NCBI RefSeq assembly: GCF_037975245.1
Contig: NC_092563.1
Span: 422,001 to 486,000 of the forward strand
From: Apostichopus japonicus
Lineage: Eukaryota > Echinodermata > Holothuroidea > Aspidochirotida > Stichopodidae
DNA: 64,000 nucleotides
Direction: 5' to 3'
Part shown: positions 13,101-22,183 of the stretch, one piece after another
Position numbering within the stretch: position 1 is the first letter of the stretch
Layout: every line of letters starts with the position of its first letter
Program-made: the position numbers and the translations under genes
The notes under the pieces: generated by a model
What the model was told of the DNA's origin: nothing
The model's database searches: none
The model's input: only the letters and a program-made list of their open reading frames with translations

Positions 13101-16100
13101 TTGAAGGGAACACAGACATGTACGCATGTACACAGACAGATTACAGGAGAAACAGAGATATGTGCACATGTACACATACAGATAACAGGAGAACACAGAT
13201 ATGTACGCATGTACACAGACATATAACAGGAGAAACACAGATATGTGCACATGTACACATACAGATAACAGGAGAACACAGATATGTACGCATGTACACA
13301 TACAGATAACAGGAGAACACAGATATGTACGCATGTACACAGACATATAACAGGTATTTGAAGGAAACACAGATATGTACACAGACAGATAATGTGGTAT
13401 TTGAAGGGAACACAGATATGTGCACATGTACACAGACAGATTACAGGAGAAACACAGATATGTGCACATGTACACAGACAGATAACAGGAGAACACAGAT
13501 ATGTACGCATGTACACAGACATAACAGGTATTTGAAGGGAACACAGACATGTACGCATGTACACAGACATATAACAGGAGAAACACAGATATGTGCACAT
13601 GTACACAGACAGATAACAGGAGAACACAGATATGTACACATGTACACAGACAGACAACAGGTATATGAAGTGTCGTTGTGTGTCTGTTTGAAGTGTCCTC
13701 TGTCTCTCTGTCTGTCTGTTTGGTTCAGTCTGACCGAAGATCATCCTGCTAGGATAAATTTAAGTCCATCTCACAACATCTATGATGCTGTTACATTACC
13801 TCCATTGCTTGCATTCTATATTGATTTGAGGATATGAATATTCAATATATTTCAATTGATTTATCAAATCCATGGTGCAGTGCAGATAAACATGGTGAGA
13901 GTATAGAGTTTATAATATAATATACTGAACACCCTAATATGCATGAGAATACAGAAAGCATATCAACTTTGTCACTGGAATGAAAGAAAACCAGAAAGGA
14001 AGTTTCCAAGAAACTTCACTTGCTACCTAAAGAAACCAGAAGAGAGAAGGGGAAAAGGGGGGGGGGAAGGGGGTGTGTCTTAAGCAACTTTAGCACCAAT
14101 GTTCATAGTTCACATTTTTCTGTTATACTAGGTCCAGTTTGAAGTGGCTGACATCACTAAGAGGGAGTATCCTTTGGAGTCATTTGATGTTGTGTACAGC
14201 AGAGACACGATACTCCATATTGCAGATAAACTGACGTTATTCCAGCGGTTTTTGGTAAGAATTTCATCAACTTAAGATTGGTAGTCTGAAAATCACCGTC
14301 CATTGCTGTATAAATTCCAATAATCATGTGCACATATCCAGCTGATGTATTCAAAACCCTCTAGTATCATATAGTTGTGGTTCTGTGCAAGACTCCAACA
14401 TATACAGAGCATTACAAAGTTTAAAATTCTTGATAACCTTTGCGTTCAGTTCATTGTGAAGCAGACTAAATTAATTCATCCAAATTGAGAAATTAGAGAT
14501 CATGTTCACTGGATTCATTCTGGGTTTGTGTAATTCATGAAAGAAGTAGTGGAAGTTGAATGAATTTTTGTACCACTGGTATGACCAATGATTGCATTGG
14601 GGTAAAACTCTTGTTACAGTGTACCATTCTGACTGTTAGAGAAATATTAATAGAGTTGTCACCATGCCAGCACATGGCGTTTCAGCACTTTGACTGTAAC
14701 AAGTGTTTTGACAGTGTGACATGTTGGAGGTATAGGATTTACCATAGGGCTTTGTCTGTTTTCTGTAGACTTGGTTGAAACCCGGCGGGAAGCTCTTAAT
14801 ATCTGACTACTGCTGCGGTGAGCCACCTCACTCTGAGGAATTCAAAGCCTACGTCAAACAACGAGGGTACACACTGTATACACCAAATGAATACGGCAAG
14901 GTATGTGTTTAAAAGCTAGCAAAGTAGCTAGTTGGCAGACTCCTAGTACAGTGAGGGACACAGAAGTATAGTAGTACATTATGGCTAACAGTTTGTGCAC
15001 CTAAATATCACGTTATTGATACGTACTGAGAACGAAAGACAAGTGAAGAGAACGAAATAAGCATGCATGTGCTCTTGCTGTATAAGGTAGGTCAGATAAA
15101 TGAATATTCATATTATGATTACCATATGTATGACCTACAGTACTGCCAATGTAAATTATGCAAGTTGTCTGTTGCACTAGTTGTAGACTTCTTAGAGGAA
15201 ATGTGATATGCTAGATATGATGAGCATTTTTGAATTATGGGTACTTTCATCTTGGTTTATTACTAATCTGTGTCATTTGTGGTATCCATTTACAGTTAAT
15301 AGAAGAAGCTGGATTCATCAAGGTGAAGGCAGAGGACCGGTCCCAGCAGTTTATCAATGTCCTTAATGGCGAGAAGAATAAGATAAACAGCAATAAACAA
15401 GAATTTCTTAAGGTGAGTTGTTTGAATACACGTAAACATGAAGAAGGAATCGCAAAACCCCACTTGGACTCAAATAACTTTGGTCACTTTCTGAAGATTG
15501 TGCATAATTTGTAAATTATCAGCATTTTTCATAGGGCTGTATTTTAGGATGTGGTGGTGGTTGATGTTATCGAACATTTCTCTTTTTCCCATCTCCCTTA
15601 CATTTCATCTCCATCATCCTTCCTCTTCCCCTTTGGTCTCCCTTTTCATTAAACCCAAGTTAATATACAAACACAACAGACTAAAGATATTGTAAGTAAT
15701 CAACTGGTCTCCCTTTCGTATGAACACTAGAGACTACAGATATTGTAAGTTATCACCATGTCAGTAAGATTTGTGGTGGTTATCATCATGTGCACAAACT
15801 CAATTTAAATTGCAGGCAACGAGAAACTTGCATATGCATTACACAAAAGAGAAACAAACGTACAGATTACAAACACCACATACACATACAGAAGAAACAT
15901 TCACCCCAAAACTTGGCATTTCATGTCAAGTTATGCAATTAATCACTAAATGTCATTGAAATTAAACAAAATTAGTTTGTGCTGATCATTTGCAGTGAAA
16001 GTTGTTTCCATTTTCTGTTATCCACTTCAGGATTTCACAGACGAAGATTTCAAATATTTGGAAGACGGCTGGAACAGTAAACTCAAGCGAGTCGGCAACA

Positions 16101-16144
16101 AGGATCAGGCTTGGGGTCTATTTTATGCAGAAAAACAAAATTGA
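1098..16144 (+). CDS. PMT: phosphoethanolamine N-methyltransferase, two fused methyltransferase domains (12 coding exons)
   Basis: Predicted to convert phosphoethanolamine to phosphocholine by three SAM-dependent N-methylations in the cytosol. Coding exons are 1098-1134, 5702-5879, 6120-6275, 6867-7003, 8090-8238, 8383-8571, 12004-12093, 12708-12797, 14132-14254, 14769-14900, 15296-15412 and 16031-16144. All introns are GT-AG, every phase agrees, and the product is 503 aa, close to the ~490 aa of fused plant enzymes. Domain 1 has the SAM motif VLELGGGIG near residue 64 and [15 protein letters not shown] near 125. Domain 2 has [11 protein letters not shown] near 296 and SRDTILHI, whose Asp-367 and His-371 match catalytic residues known from Plasmodium PMT. 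The fused layout is that of plants and several animals; nematodes split it over two proteins. The first coding exon is the least certain; without it Met at 5719 gives 485 aa. Confidence 0.93.
1197..1240. repeat. two adjacent palindromes
   Basis: The first arm GACGTCTGT at 1197 and its complement at 1214-1222 enclose an 8-base loop. It overlaps by two bases a perfect 20-bp palindrome, TCAGTGAGCATGCTCACTGA, at 1221-1240. Both lie about 60 bases after the donor of the PMT leader exon. Confidence 0.85.
1241..1756. other. PMT intron, no feature seen
   Basis: AT-rich, with no exon-like or repeated structure recognised. Confidence 0.5.
1761..2096 (+). mobile_element. MITE copy 1 of 3, TTAA-type target
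   Basis: A non-coding element of about 336 bp that starts AGGCATTGAAGACT and ends AGTCTTTACACCCT; its ends are imperfect inverted repeats. It is followed by TTAA at 2097 and preceded by TTTA. Related copies lie at 3236-3594 (same strand) and 24984-25341 (opposite strand). TTAA targets are used by piggyBac and Kolobok transposases; no transposase is present. Confidence 0.8.
2101..3169. other. PMT intron, no feature seen
   Basis: AT-rich sequence without a supported exon. Motifs such as GGGTATCCGGATACCCG near 2268 and GATACCTGACGGGTAACGG near 2904 look like decayed repeat DNA, but no element could be bounded. Confidence 0.4.
3170..3721 (+). repeat. tandem repeat of about 60 bp, interrupted by a MITE
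   Basis: Three copies of a unit containing AAAGTCATTTTGTGTCTGTG and ATGCTCTGATGCTGAAGGTG start near 3176, 3604 and 3661. The first two are separated by the MITE at 3236-3594, which sits at the TTAA within the unit junction. Confidence 0.8.
3236..3594 (+). mobile_element. MITE copy 2 of 3, flanked by TTAA on both sides
   Basis: A 359-bp element starting AGGCATTGAAGACTTGCCCC and ending AGTCTTCACACCCT, with TTAA at 3232-3235 and 3595-3598. It is the best-bounded copy, because the tandem repeat it entered shows the uninterrupted site. Confidence 0.88.
3722..5701. other. PMT intron, no gene seen
   Basis: AT-rich, with an A tract near 4080. An 82-codon frame over 4328-4576 has no recognisable domain and no flanking splice sites that fit the gene. 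Confidence 0.5.
5702..5879 (+). other. PMT: PMT exon, start of methyltransferase domain 1
   Basis: Acceptor TTTTTAACTCAG, donor GTAAGT. It encodes [20 protein letters not shown], the family N-terminus, and runs into the glycine-rich SAM motif, which is split by the intron within the last Gly codon. The ATG at 5719 is the fallback start if the exon at 1054-1134 is wrong. Confidence 0.92.
6120..6275 (+). other. PMT: PMT exon, domain 1 SAM-binding core
   Basis: Acceptor CTTTTAG. It continues the SAM motif as RFTSQIA, then VDFMESFI, where the acidic residue after strand 2 is expected to hold the SAM ribose, and [10 protein letters not shown]. The donor GTAAAA is phase 2. Confidence 0.92.
6867..7003 (+). 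other. PMT: PMT exon, domain 1 motif [15 protein letters not shown]
   Basis: Acceptor TATTCTTCAG, donor GTGAGA. The exon holds the post-motif strand and helix typical of PMT domain 1, then [10 protein letters not shown]. Confidence 0.93.
7108..7430 (+). repeat. 165-bp direct tandem duplication in PMT intron
   Basis: The stretch beginning ATTTCATTCATTGGTTAATT at 7108 recurs at 7273 with only a few mismatches through CTCTTTCTGCTGAA. The two copies are adjacent. Confidence 0.9.
8090..8238 (+). other. PMT: PMT exon, end of domain 1
   Basis: Acceptor TTTTTTCACTTCAG, donor GTGAGA, phase 0 out. It encodes [15 protein letters not shown] and a region through [14 protein letters not shown]. Confidence 0.9.
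8383..8571 (+). other. PMT: PMT exon, interdomain linker
   Basis: Acceptor TTTTTTGGCAG, donor GTCAGA. It encodes [12 protein letters not shown] and the linker [20 protein letters not shown], a well-kept PMT linker just before domain 2. The next intron holds the large satellite array. Confidence 0.92.
8740..11960 (+). repeat. 3.2-kb satellite with two unit types and higher-order structure
   Basis: About 63 units alternate between a 51-bp type A (ending TATAGATACCCTTCAA) and a 49-bp type B (ending TACATACCCTCCAC). Both share AACAGAGTTTGCCTGTTCCT. From about 9000 to 10200 the order B-B-A-B-A-A-B-A recurs every 400 bp almost without change. Later the array follows an A-A-B-A-B pattern of about 251 bp. 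One unit near 10450 lost roughly 16 bp. The array fills the intron between PMT exons 8383-8571 and 12004-12093. Open frames inside it are repeat artefacts. Confidence 0.95.
12004..12093 (+). other. PMT: PMT exon, SAM motif of domain 2
   Basis: Acceptor TTTCGGTTCCAG, donor GTGAGA. This 30-codon exon encodes [17 protein letters not shown], the SAM-binding motif I of the second domain. It starts about 40 bases after the end of the 3.2-kb satellite. Confidence 0.95.
12443..12645 (+). repeat. 70-bp tandem repeat, about three copies
   Basis: Units start at 12443, 12513 and 12583 and share TTGGCTGATAACTTGTTCCT and GTGAGGAGCATTAGTTACAT. They lie in a PMT intron. Confidence 0.88.
12708..12797 (+). 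other. PMT: PMT exon, domain 2 strand 2
   Basis: Acceptor TTTTTTTCTACAACAG, donor GTAAGT. It encodes [19 protein letters not shown]; the Asp of GVDLS is expected to bind the SAM ribose. Confidence 0.94.
12966..13765. repeat. ACACAG-rich minisatellite bracketed by decayed inverted arms
   Basis: From 13018 to 13668 the DNA is built from short units such as GAACACAGATATGTACGCAT and GTACACAGACAGATAACAGG. Immediately outside lie GGCCTGACATTATGATCCTA (from 12968) and, inverted, ATCATCCTGCTAGGATAAAT (from 13740). These match, in order and orientation, the two arms of the palindrome at 29681-29801. Long open frames across this stretch on both strands are repeat artefacts. Confidence 0.75.
14132..14254 (+). 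other. PMT: PMT exon, catalytic Asp and His of domain 2
   Basis: Acceptor TTATACTAG, donor GTAAGA. It contains [16 protein letters not shown]. The Asp and His of SRDTILHI correspond to catalytic residues of single-domain protist PMTs. Confidence 0.95.
14769..14900 (+). other. PMT: PMT exon, [14 protein letters not shown] region
   Basis: Acceptor TTTTCTGTAG, donor GTATGT. The segment [17 protein letters not shown] is a conserved domain 2 strand and turn. Confidence 0.95.
15296..15412 (+). other. PMT: PMT exon, domain 2 C-terminal part
   Basis: Acceptor CATTTACAG, donor GTGAGT. It encodes [19 protein letters not shown], then a lysine-rich stretch. Confidence 0.93.
16031..16144 (+). other. PMT: PMT last coding exon
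   Basis: Acceptor TCCACTTCAG. It encodes [15 protein letters not shown] and ends [13 protein letters not shown] with TGA at 16142-16144. The WGLFYA ending is typical of the family. Confidence 0.94.
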
Positions 16145-18600
16145 AAATTTTGAGAGATTGCTCGTAAATTGGAGAGCTGTTTGGAATCTGGACAGTCTTA
16201 AAAAAATAATGAACCTTGCATCGATTGTGATGAACTGTAAAAGTCAAGTCACAATTTGAAAAGATGTTTGCAGCTGAACATTATTTGAAGATTATCCATG
16301 TTCTGAAGGTGTCATTCAGACGGAGAGTGACATTCATGTTACCAATGCTTTGGAGGGTAACAGTTGCAGAGGAAATTATTAATTGTATTCATTTGAATAT
16401 GAAATATGTTTTAATGTTTGTCTTCTATGACATTAGTTGATTAGCTGCTTCTTTCTAATGGAATAAGGGAGTCAGAAAAATTCATTGTGAAGTACCATGT
16501 GCGCTTGGAATACTCGCATTTTATGTGGCAGTTTTAATGGCTCAGAATGTTATATCTTATGACTTTCTAATGGTTCCTGAAAAGGAAAAAGGGTGACACA
16601 TCTTTTGGACTTGTATTGCAATTTGATCATGTTGTGTTTATCATGTTGCACTGCCATACCCGATAAATTATTTACAGATTGATCCGTCCGTCTATCTAAC
16701 AATCCTTCCAAGTGAGGAGGATCAACAATTGATCTGTCCCTCTATCTAACAATCCTTCCAAGGGAGGAAGATCAACAATTGATCTGTCCCTCTATCTAAC
16801 AATCCTTCCAAGGGAGGAAGATCAAAAAATGATGTGTCCGTCTATCTAACAATCCTTCCAAGTGAGGAGGATCAACAATTGATCTGTCCCTCTATATAAC
16901 AACCATTCCAAGGATCAACAATTGATCTGTCCCTCTATCTAACAATCATTCCAAGGATCAACAATTGATCTGTCCCTCTATCTAACAATCATTCCAAGGA
17001 TCAACAATTGATCTGTCCCTCTATCTAACAATCAATCCAAGTGTGGTGGATCAACAATTGATCTGTCCGTCTATCTAACAATCCTTCCAAGGGAGGATCA
17101 ACAATTTATCTGTCCGTCTATCTAACAACCAATCGAAGGGAGGAGGATCAAAAATCAATGTGTCCATCTATCTAACTATGAATCCAAGGGAGGAGGATCA
17201 ACTTCATTTCCCTTTCACAGAGGGCCTTATCAATAGGGTTTGTTCATATTTGTACATTCCAGACACCTAAATATGAAACATGCTCAGACAGGTTGTTCAT
17301 CAGTTGAAATGAGTTTGTTATTAACTACAATAGTACATTGTTATACCAAAGATAAGACATAAGAAGTGATGTACTTCTCAACTACTACCTCCAATTTTAT
17401 CCCTAAACTGTCGAGATTCCCTGCACTGTGATTGGTATCTTATTTATATTTTCAAACACTTGCCTTGTAGACTTGGACAAAGACAATTATTATTAAGATT
17501 ATCCTCATATCTAATTTTGTGCTATTTACTTTAGGTGCATTTTATCCTCATTTATGTGTATGTGTGTGTCTTTGTTTCCTGTACCAGTTTGCTTAACAGA
17601 TTTCGATTTCTTTGAGTATTAATCTGTTATTTAGACATTTGTTGGTAAACATTTGAACATGTAGCGCATATTGGTGTAAGGGTTATAGTTAAATTATCCA
17701 TCAAATGCTGACTATGATATGTCCAGTATTTTTACTTTTGAAGGATAACTTTAAGTGATCAGGATAGCTTAGAAAAGGACTCTGTAACAGTATTAAACTG
17801 ATTCCTAAGATTCCAACTTGGCAAGGATTTTAGTCTGTCTCTTATTAACTGTAAAGAAGTTATCTTGTTTTAATATTCAAGGTTTATTTCGTTATTCAAA
17901 TTTTTGGGGGCGAAAACTTCCTATTTGCATTTTGTATATAATACAGACTTGAAAAGGCAGTTTTGTATTGGATGAGAACTGTCAGTTACTCATTTCTAAA
18001 AGGTCTTTTGAGTGTTACAGCATTATGCTTGGCCAAACTGCATTAGTACTAAGCAATATACATTTTTTATCATGATGGAAATCAGTAGCATTGAAATGAG
18101 ATTGGTGGAAAAGCTAGACTAAGATACATGCAGCTTGATATAAAGTGCCTGACCTTGATAGCTTAACAGACAAAGAAGAATTGCTAGATTTGTAACAGTC
18201 AAGGCAGCCTTGCTAAGTCTGTATTACTATGGTAACAGGTATCTATGACAAAGCTTATGAATACCTTGCAACTGAAAATTTTAAATTCTGCTATTAAAGT
18301 GTGCTGCGAGTTTCAGATAGGTTGCAGTCAATAGCATAGCTGGCAACTACATCATAAAATCTGAGAGCATAATGGTAAATTGCTGTACATCATTACTTTG
18401 CTGCATTTTCTACATTTAGTTCGGTTTTGTTTATCCTTTGTTTTTGTTTCTTAAATACTGTCTGCGTCTCTGAAGTGACCTGTTTATTTTCTTGATTATG
18501 TAAAGGCAAACACTGCACAACATATATAAAGCTACAATCAAAGCAAGTATTTATAAATAAAAAAGCAAGTTTAATTCACAAGCTTTTAATATACAGTAAT
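16145..18600 (+). other. PMT 3' UTR and flank
   Basis: No further coding exon follows the stop. An AATAAA at 18556-18561 is one possible polyadenylation signal; the true end is not fixed by the sequence. The stretch holds the minisatellite at 16679-17203 and is otherwise plain AT-rich DNA. Confidence 0.4.
16679..17203 (+). repeat. minisatellite downstream of the PMT stop
   Basis: About eleven units of roughly 40-60 bp share GTCCCTCTATCTAACAATC and CAAGGATCAACAATTGATC; some lack the GGGAGGAAG segment. It lies about 540 bases after the stop codon and may be transcribed in the 3' UTR. Confidence 0.9.
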
Positions 18601-19990
18601 ATGAAAACTAACATTTAAATATCTTTTATTTGAACTTTGAGGAAATTTTCCATCCAATACCCTTGTGGCAGTCTTAAACAAATAAATTATCCGTGCATAA
18701 ACTGTATTGATGCTGTTGGTGGACAAATTCATGTATCGTGGAAAGAGTTTTTTTACATGTGCTTAAGAACGTTTCTCTGCTTGTCAAAGAAACCTGATGT
18801 GTTGTTTGTCCTGTTCTACTCTCAGAGAAAGTGAATTCCAGTTTCAAAGTTGGGGTGGTAGAGACGGGAAGAGAGAGAGAGAGAGAGGGGGGGGGGGTTA
18901 GGCAAAAATATTTCCTCTGTGTCAAAAGTCAAAAGCAAAAAGATCATTAAGGCTTTTACAGCAGTGCTGGTACTGACCTTTTGGAATCATAGCCAGCTAG
19001 GACTATTTTTTGAAGATGATGTTTGTTGCAACAAAGTTTAATGCCAATATTTAGACTTGGTAAAGTCCCAAAGTCCGCTACTCTGAGTGATGCAATTTAT
19101 CGTTATAGAATGTTTTATGAAACAGTCTCCAGAGGAATTGTTAAAGAAGGTCTTTACTATTCAGTGTTGGCTGGTGTGAGGTAAGCTATGTCGAGCACTA
19201 CCACACAAATAATTCATACATATGAACATTTTCATCAAGTTTATAAATTGGGACATAGTTAATCTCACCAGACTTACAGTTAAATATGAGCACACCCTTT
19301 AACCAGTGAGCCAGTCTCAAATGGTTACTTTGCTTTTTTTCATATTTTTTTTTTTTCATAAAATACTATGTAGAATATCATTATGTGGAAGATAATGTTA
19401 CCTGTCTCTGCTGTAGATAATGTTACCTGTCTCTGCTGTAGATAATGTTACTTGTCTCTGCTGTAGATAATGTTACCTGTCTCTGCTGTAGATAATGTTA
19501 CCTGTCTCTGCTGTAGATAATGTTACCTGTCTCTGCTGTAGTCTTCCAGTAGTCATGTCTCTATCGTATGAGTAGTGACTTGGAAGGTTTGTATGTTGGT
19601 CTCCTTCGAGAATTTCAAGAATACCATCTACAGGAATATATATTATCAGAGTTTTTGGAGTTTCTCACATTAACTTCACAACAGATGGGGTTTTTTTTCC
19701 TCCTTTTGTTTTAGTTTCCTTGGGTTGATGTTAGCAGGATAAGAGCACAAGATTGACTAGTCAAATTTCACTTCAAATAAGGAAGTAAGTGTCGAATGAA
19801 TTTCCGATTTTCCGATGGAACCATGAGTAACCATTTAGCTACTTACTCATGTACCTTCACTTATTGAATGAAAAATATAGATTATATTGCTGCTTTAATT
19901 TCATCAGTATGAACATTCTTTTGAGTAATTCAAAGTTTTTGGGGAAAAGGTGTTTGATTAAACACAACAAACTACTTTAATAACAAAAGT
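18601..19990. other. intergenic, no gene seen
   Basis: AT-rich DNA with a GA microsatellite and G tract near 18866-18898 and a short tandem array at 19391-19540. Open frames here are short and unrecognised. Confidence 0.5.
19391..19540 (+). repeat. six-copy 25-bp tandem repeat
   Basis: The unit GATAATGTTACCTGTCTCTG plus CTGTA is repeated six times with a single C/T difference in the third copy, so it is a young array. Confidence 0.95.
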
Positions 19991-20270
19991 CAGTTAGGCA
20001 AAACCAACAACACTTTCCTAGTAAATTGAATGTAAGTAAACCCAAAGAATTTCCTGTAAGATGGAATGACTGGCCTTTGAAGCCGGCTTCCGTTCCCTCT
20101 GGCTGGTTCTCTCCTAGTTACATTTTTTATGTGAAAACTGGATTTCTCTGCATGAGAAGCGCACCTTGCGTTGGCCAACCAGGATTAGAACCATTCTCAA
20201 CCTTCCAGATGTTAGGCTCATTACTTCTACAGTAGTAGTCACTGCGTTTACCCACTCGACCATATGGCAC
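19990..20270 (-). mobile_element. tRNA-derived SINE
   Basis: On the minus strand the head reads TGGTCGAGTGGGTAAACG (polymerase III box A) and, about 55 bases on, GGTTCTAATCC (box B). The spacing and long variable arm resemble a leucine- or serine-type tRNA. Several stem mismatches rule out a working tRNA. A body containing GAAGCCGGCTTC follows and fades near 19990; that boundary is approximate. Confidence 0.65.
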
Positions 20271-20339
20271 TGGTATAATATATATATAGTGTATATTTTG
20301 TATACTATTGATTTTAGAAAAATGACCAGAAAATTCCAT

Positions 20340-21050
20340 TACCAAGACAACTGGATCGGTGGTGCTGGGGGAGGGGCCTTTACAACCACCACCCCCCCCC
20401 CCAAACACGCACACGCGTTTCCGCCGTGTTTAAAGTTTGGAATTGAAAAACCCAAACAATATAGCAAAGGTCTGGCTAAAATCATTCTAAACTTTAGCAG
20501 GCCTAAATCTACGCAATACGTTTATCGTACATCGGTAGCGCCGTAAAAGAAAGGTGCACTTCGATTCCCGTACATAAACGTCAAGTTTTTAGTGTTTGAT
20601 GTACCTCGTAATTCGTCGTTTTTTCCCCGCAAAATTTCTATGAAATTAACTAAAACACCAAGATCCAGTGCAACATGAAATAGTTCTAAATAAGTTTTTA
20701 AAATCGAAAAAAGCTGAAGTTTTGGTTTTACAGTTTGAAATGCCGAGAAAAAAAAGTGAAACTCTAAAGAAAAATGCTTAAATTAAATAGTCGACATTTT
20801 CAGAAAAAATGTTGAAATTTTCTATGGGCTACCGTAGCACTAACAAATGTAAAATTCGACAAGTGAATATACCCAAACTGGCTTGGCCACTGGTTAGCCC
20901 ACCCCCATACTTCCAAACTGGTCCCCGGTGCAAAACAAAAATTGATCTACTCCCCATCCCACGTAAGTAATATCATTGACACATTTCTTTCCTCACCCAT
21001 TCTTGACTTCTAAAATACGGAAGCTTAAAAGTACCATAAGTTGACATTTT
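20340..21050. other. unclassified repeat-like DNA in the transposon island
   Basis: More CG dinucleotides than its surroundings, a C tract at 20388 and no open frame of note. It lies between a SINE and a LINE relic and is probably decayed transposon sequence, but no ends were found. Confidence 0.3.
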
Positions 21051-21059
21051 TCAGTAAAT

Positions 21060-21775
21060 TGTTTAGATACCAAGATAATATCTTATCCTATAACTGGCAG
21101 GAAGGAATCTGAAAATCAATTACACAAAAACTGAGAAATTTTCAATCACAAGAAAAGGAAATGAAAGTTGGAAGAAGTGTAAATATGTTGGAAGCTTGCT
21201 GGGGACCGAAGAAGACATTAACCGAAGAATTGGTATAACCAACAGTGCTTTCAACACACTGTCAAGCATTTTCAAAAGCAAAAACATAAGCCGGAACATT
21301 AAGCTTAGGATTTTGAGGCTTTATTAAAAAGTATTTTTTTGTACAATTGCGAACTGTGGGGCACAACGAAGGATCTTGATCGCAAAATTGACACTTTTCA
21401 AAGGAGACTACTTCGTAATATTCTCAACATTAGATGGACCAATAATAATTGGTTATCGAGCTCTACAACGAAACCAACCAAACACCTTGGTCATCCATAG
21501 TCGCACATAGAAGATTGAGATTTTTCGGTCATGTAGCAAGACTCCAGGAGGACGCTCCAGCAAAGGTTGCTTTAAGAGAAGCACTGAGACATACTGCTAA
21601 ACCAGTAGGAAGGCCCGTGACAACCTTGCTTGGAAAAATAAAGTCGCAATTTAAGGACATTAATATTAACAATTTCGAGGAAGCAATAAACCTTGTGCAA
21701 GATCGTGATACGTGGTGGACGTTAATCACTGAGCATGTCGGATAGACGAGACTCAACTTACTACTACTACTATAT
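21060..21775 (+). pseudogene. LINE (non-LTR retrotransposon) 3' end, degenerate
   Basis: Broken frames read KYVGSLLGTEEDINRRI, then a degraded region, then an intact 98-codon frame at 21449-21745 with FFGHVARLQEDAPAKVALRE and DRDTWWTLI. This is the usual order at the C-terminal end of many LINE reverse transcriptase proteins (exact clade not assigned). A stop is followed by an (ACT)n tail at 21760-21772, as in LINEs with short-repeat tails. The copy is 5'-truncated and frameshifted, so inactive. Confidence 0.75.
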
Positions 21776-22175
21776 CAAGGAAATGTTGGATTGCTCAGTT
21801 GCTTTAACTGAGCAATTAATTTTCTGCAAAATGCTTAATTGACAACTTATCATATCTCGTCAATTCAACATCTTTCTGCAAAATGTTCATTTGTTCACTT
21901 CATTCCATATAAGCAATCGAACATTTTTCTGCAAAATGTTCAATCGACAACTTATCTGTATCTCGTCAACTCAACATTTGTCTGCAAAATATTCTAGAAG
22001 TTTTCTTATGTTGATGGCACTTTAAGCTTCCGTAAGAATCCCATCACTGTTAGTTGAAAACAGATTTCGATTGACACCAGGGCCGGGTTGGTAGCTCATC
22101 ACTAGCGTTTAAAATGCATGTCAGGCCTCAGGAGGACAGCAACGGAACAGCAACGAATGGAACTCATACATAATA
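21776..22175. other. intergenic, short diverged repeats
   Basis: TTTCTGCAAAATGTTCAAT-like motifs recur about every 60-70 bases from 21825 to 21990, suggesting an old tandem repeat. No gene seen. Confidence 0.4.
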
Positions 22176-22183
22176 CTGCTAGT

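Noticed and set aside
12977-13837. Long cysteine-rich open frames on both strands (up to 255 codons)
   Set aside because: They arise from the ACACAG minisatellite, whose units lack stops in several frames; no homology or start context supports them.
20170-20266. Functional leucine-type tRNA gene on the minus strand
   Set aside because: Stem mismatches and a SINE-like body indicate a retroposed copy.
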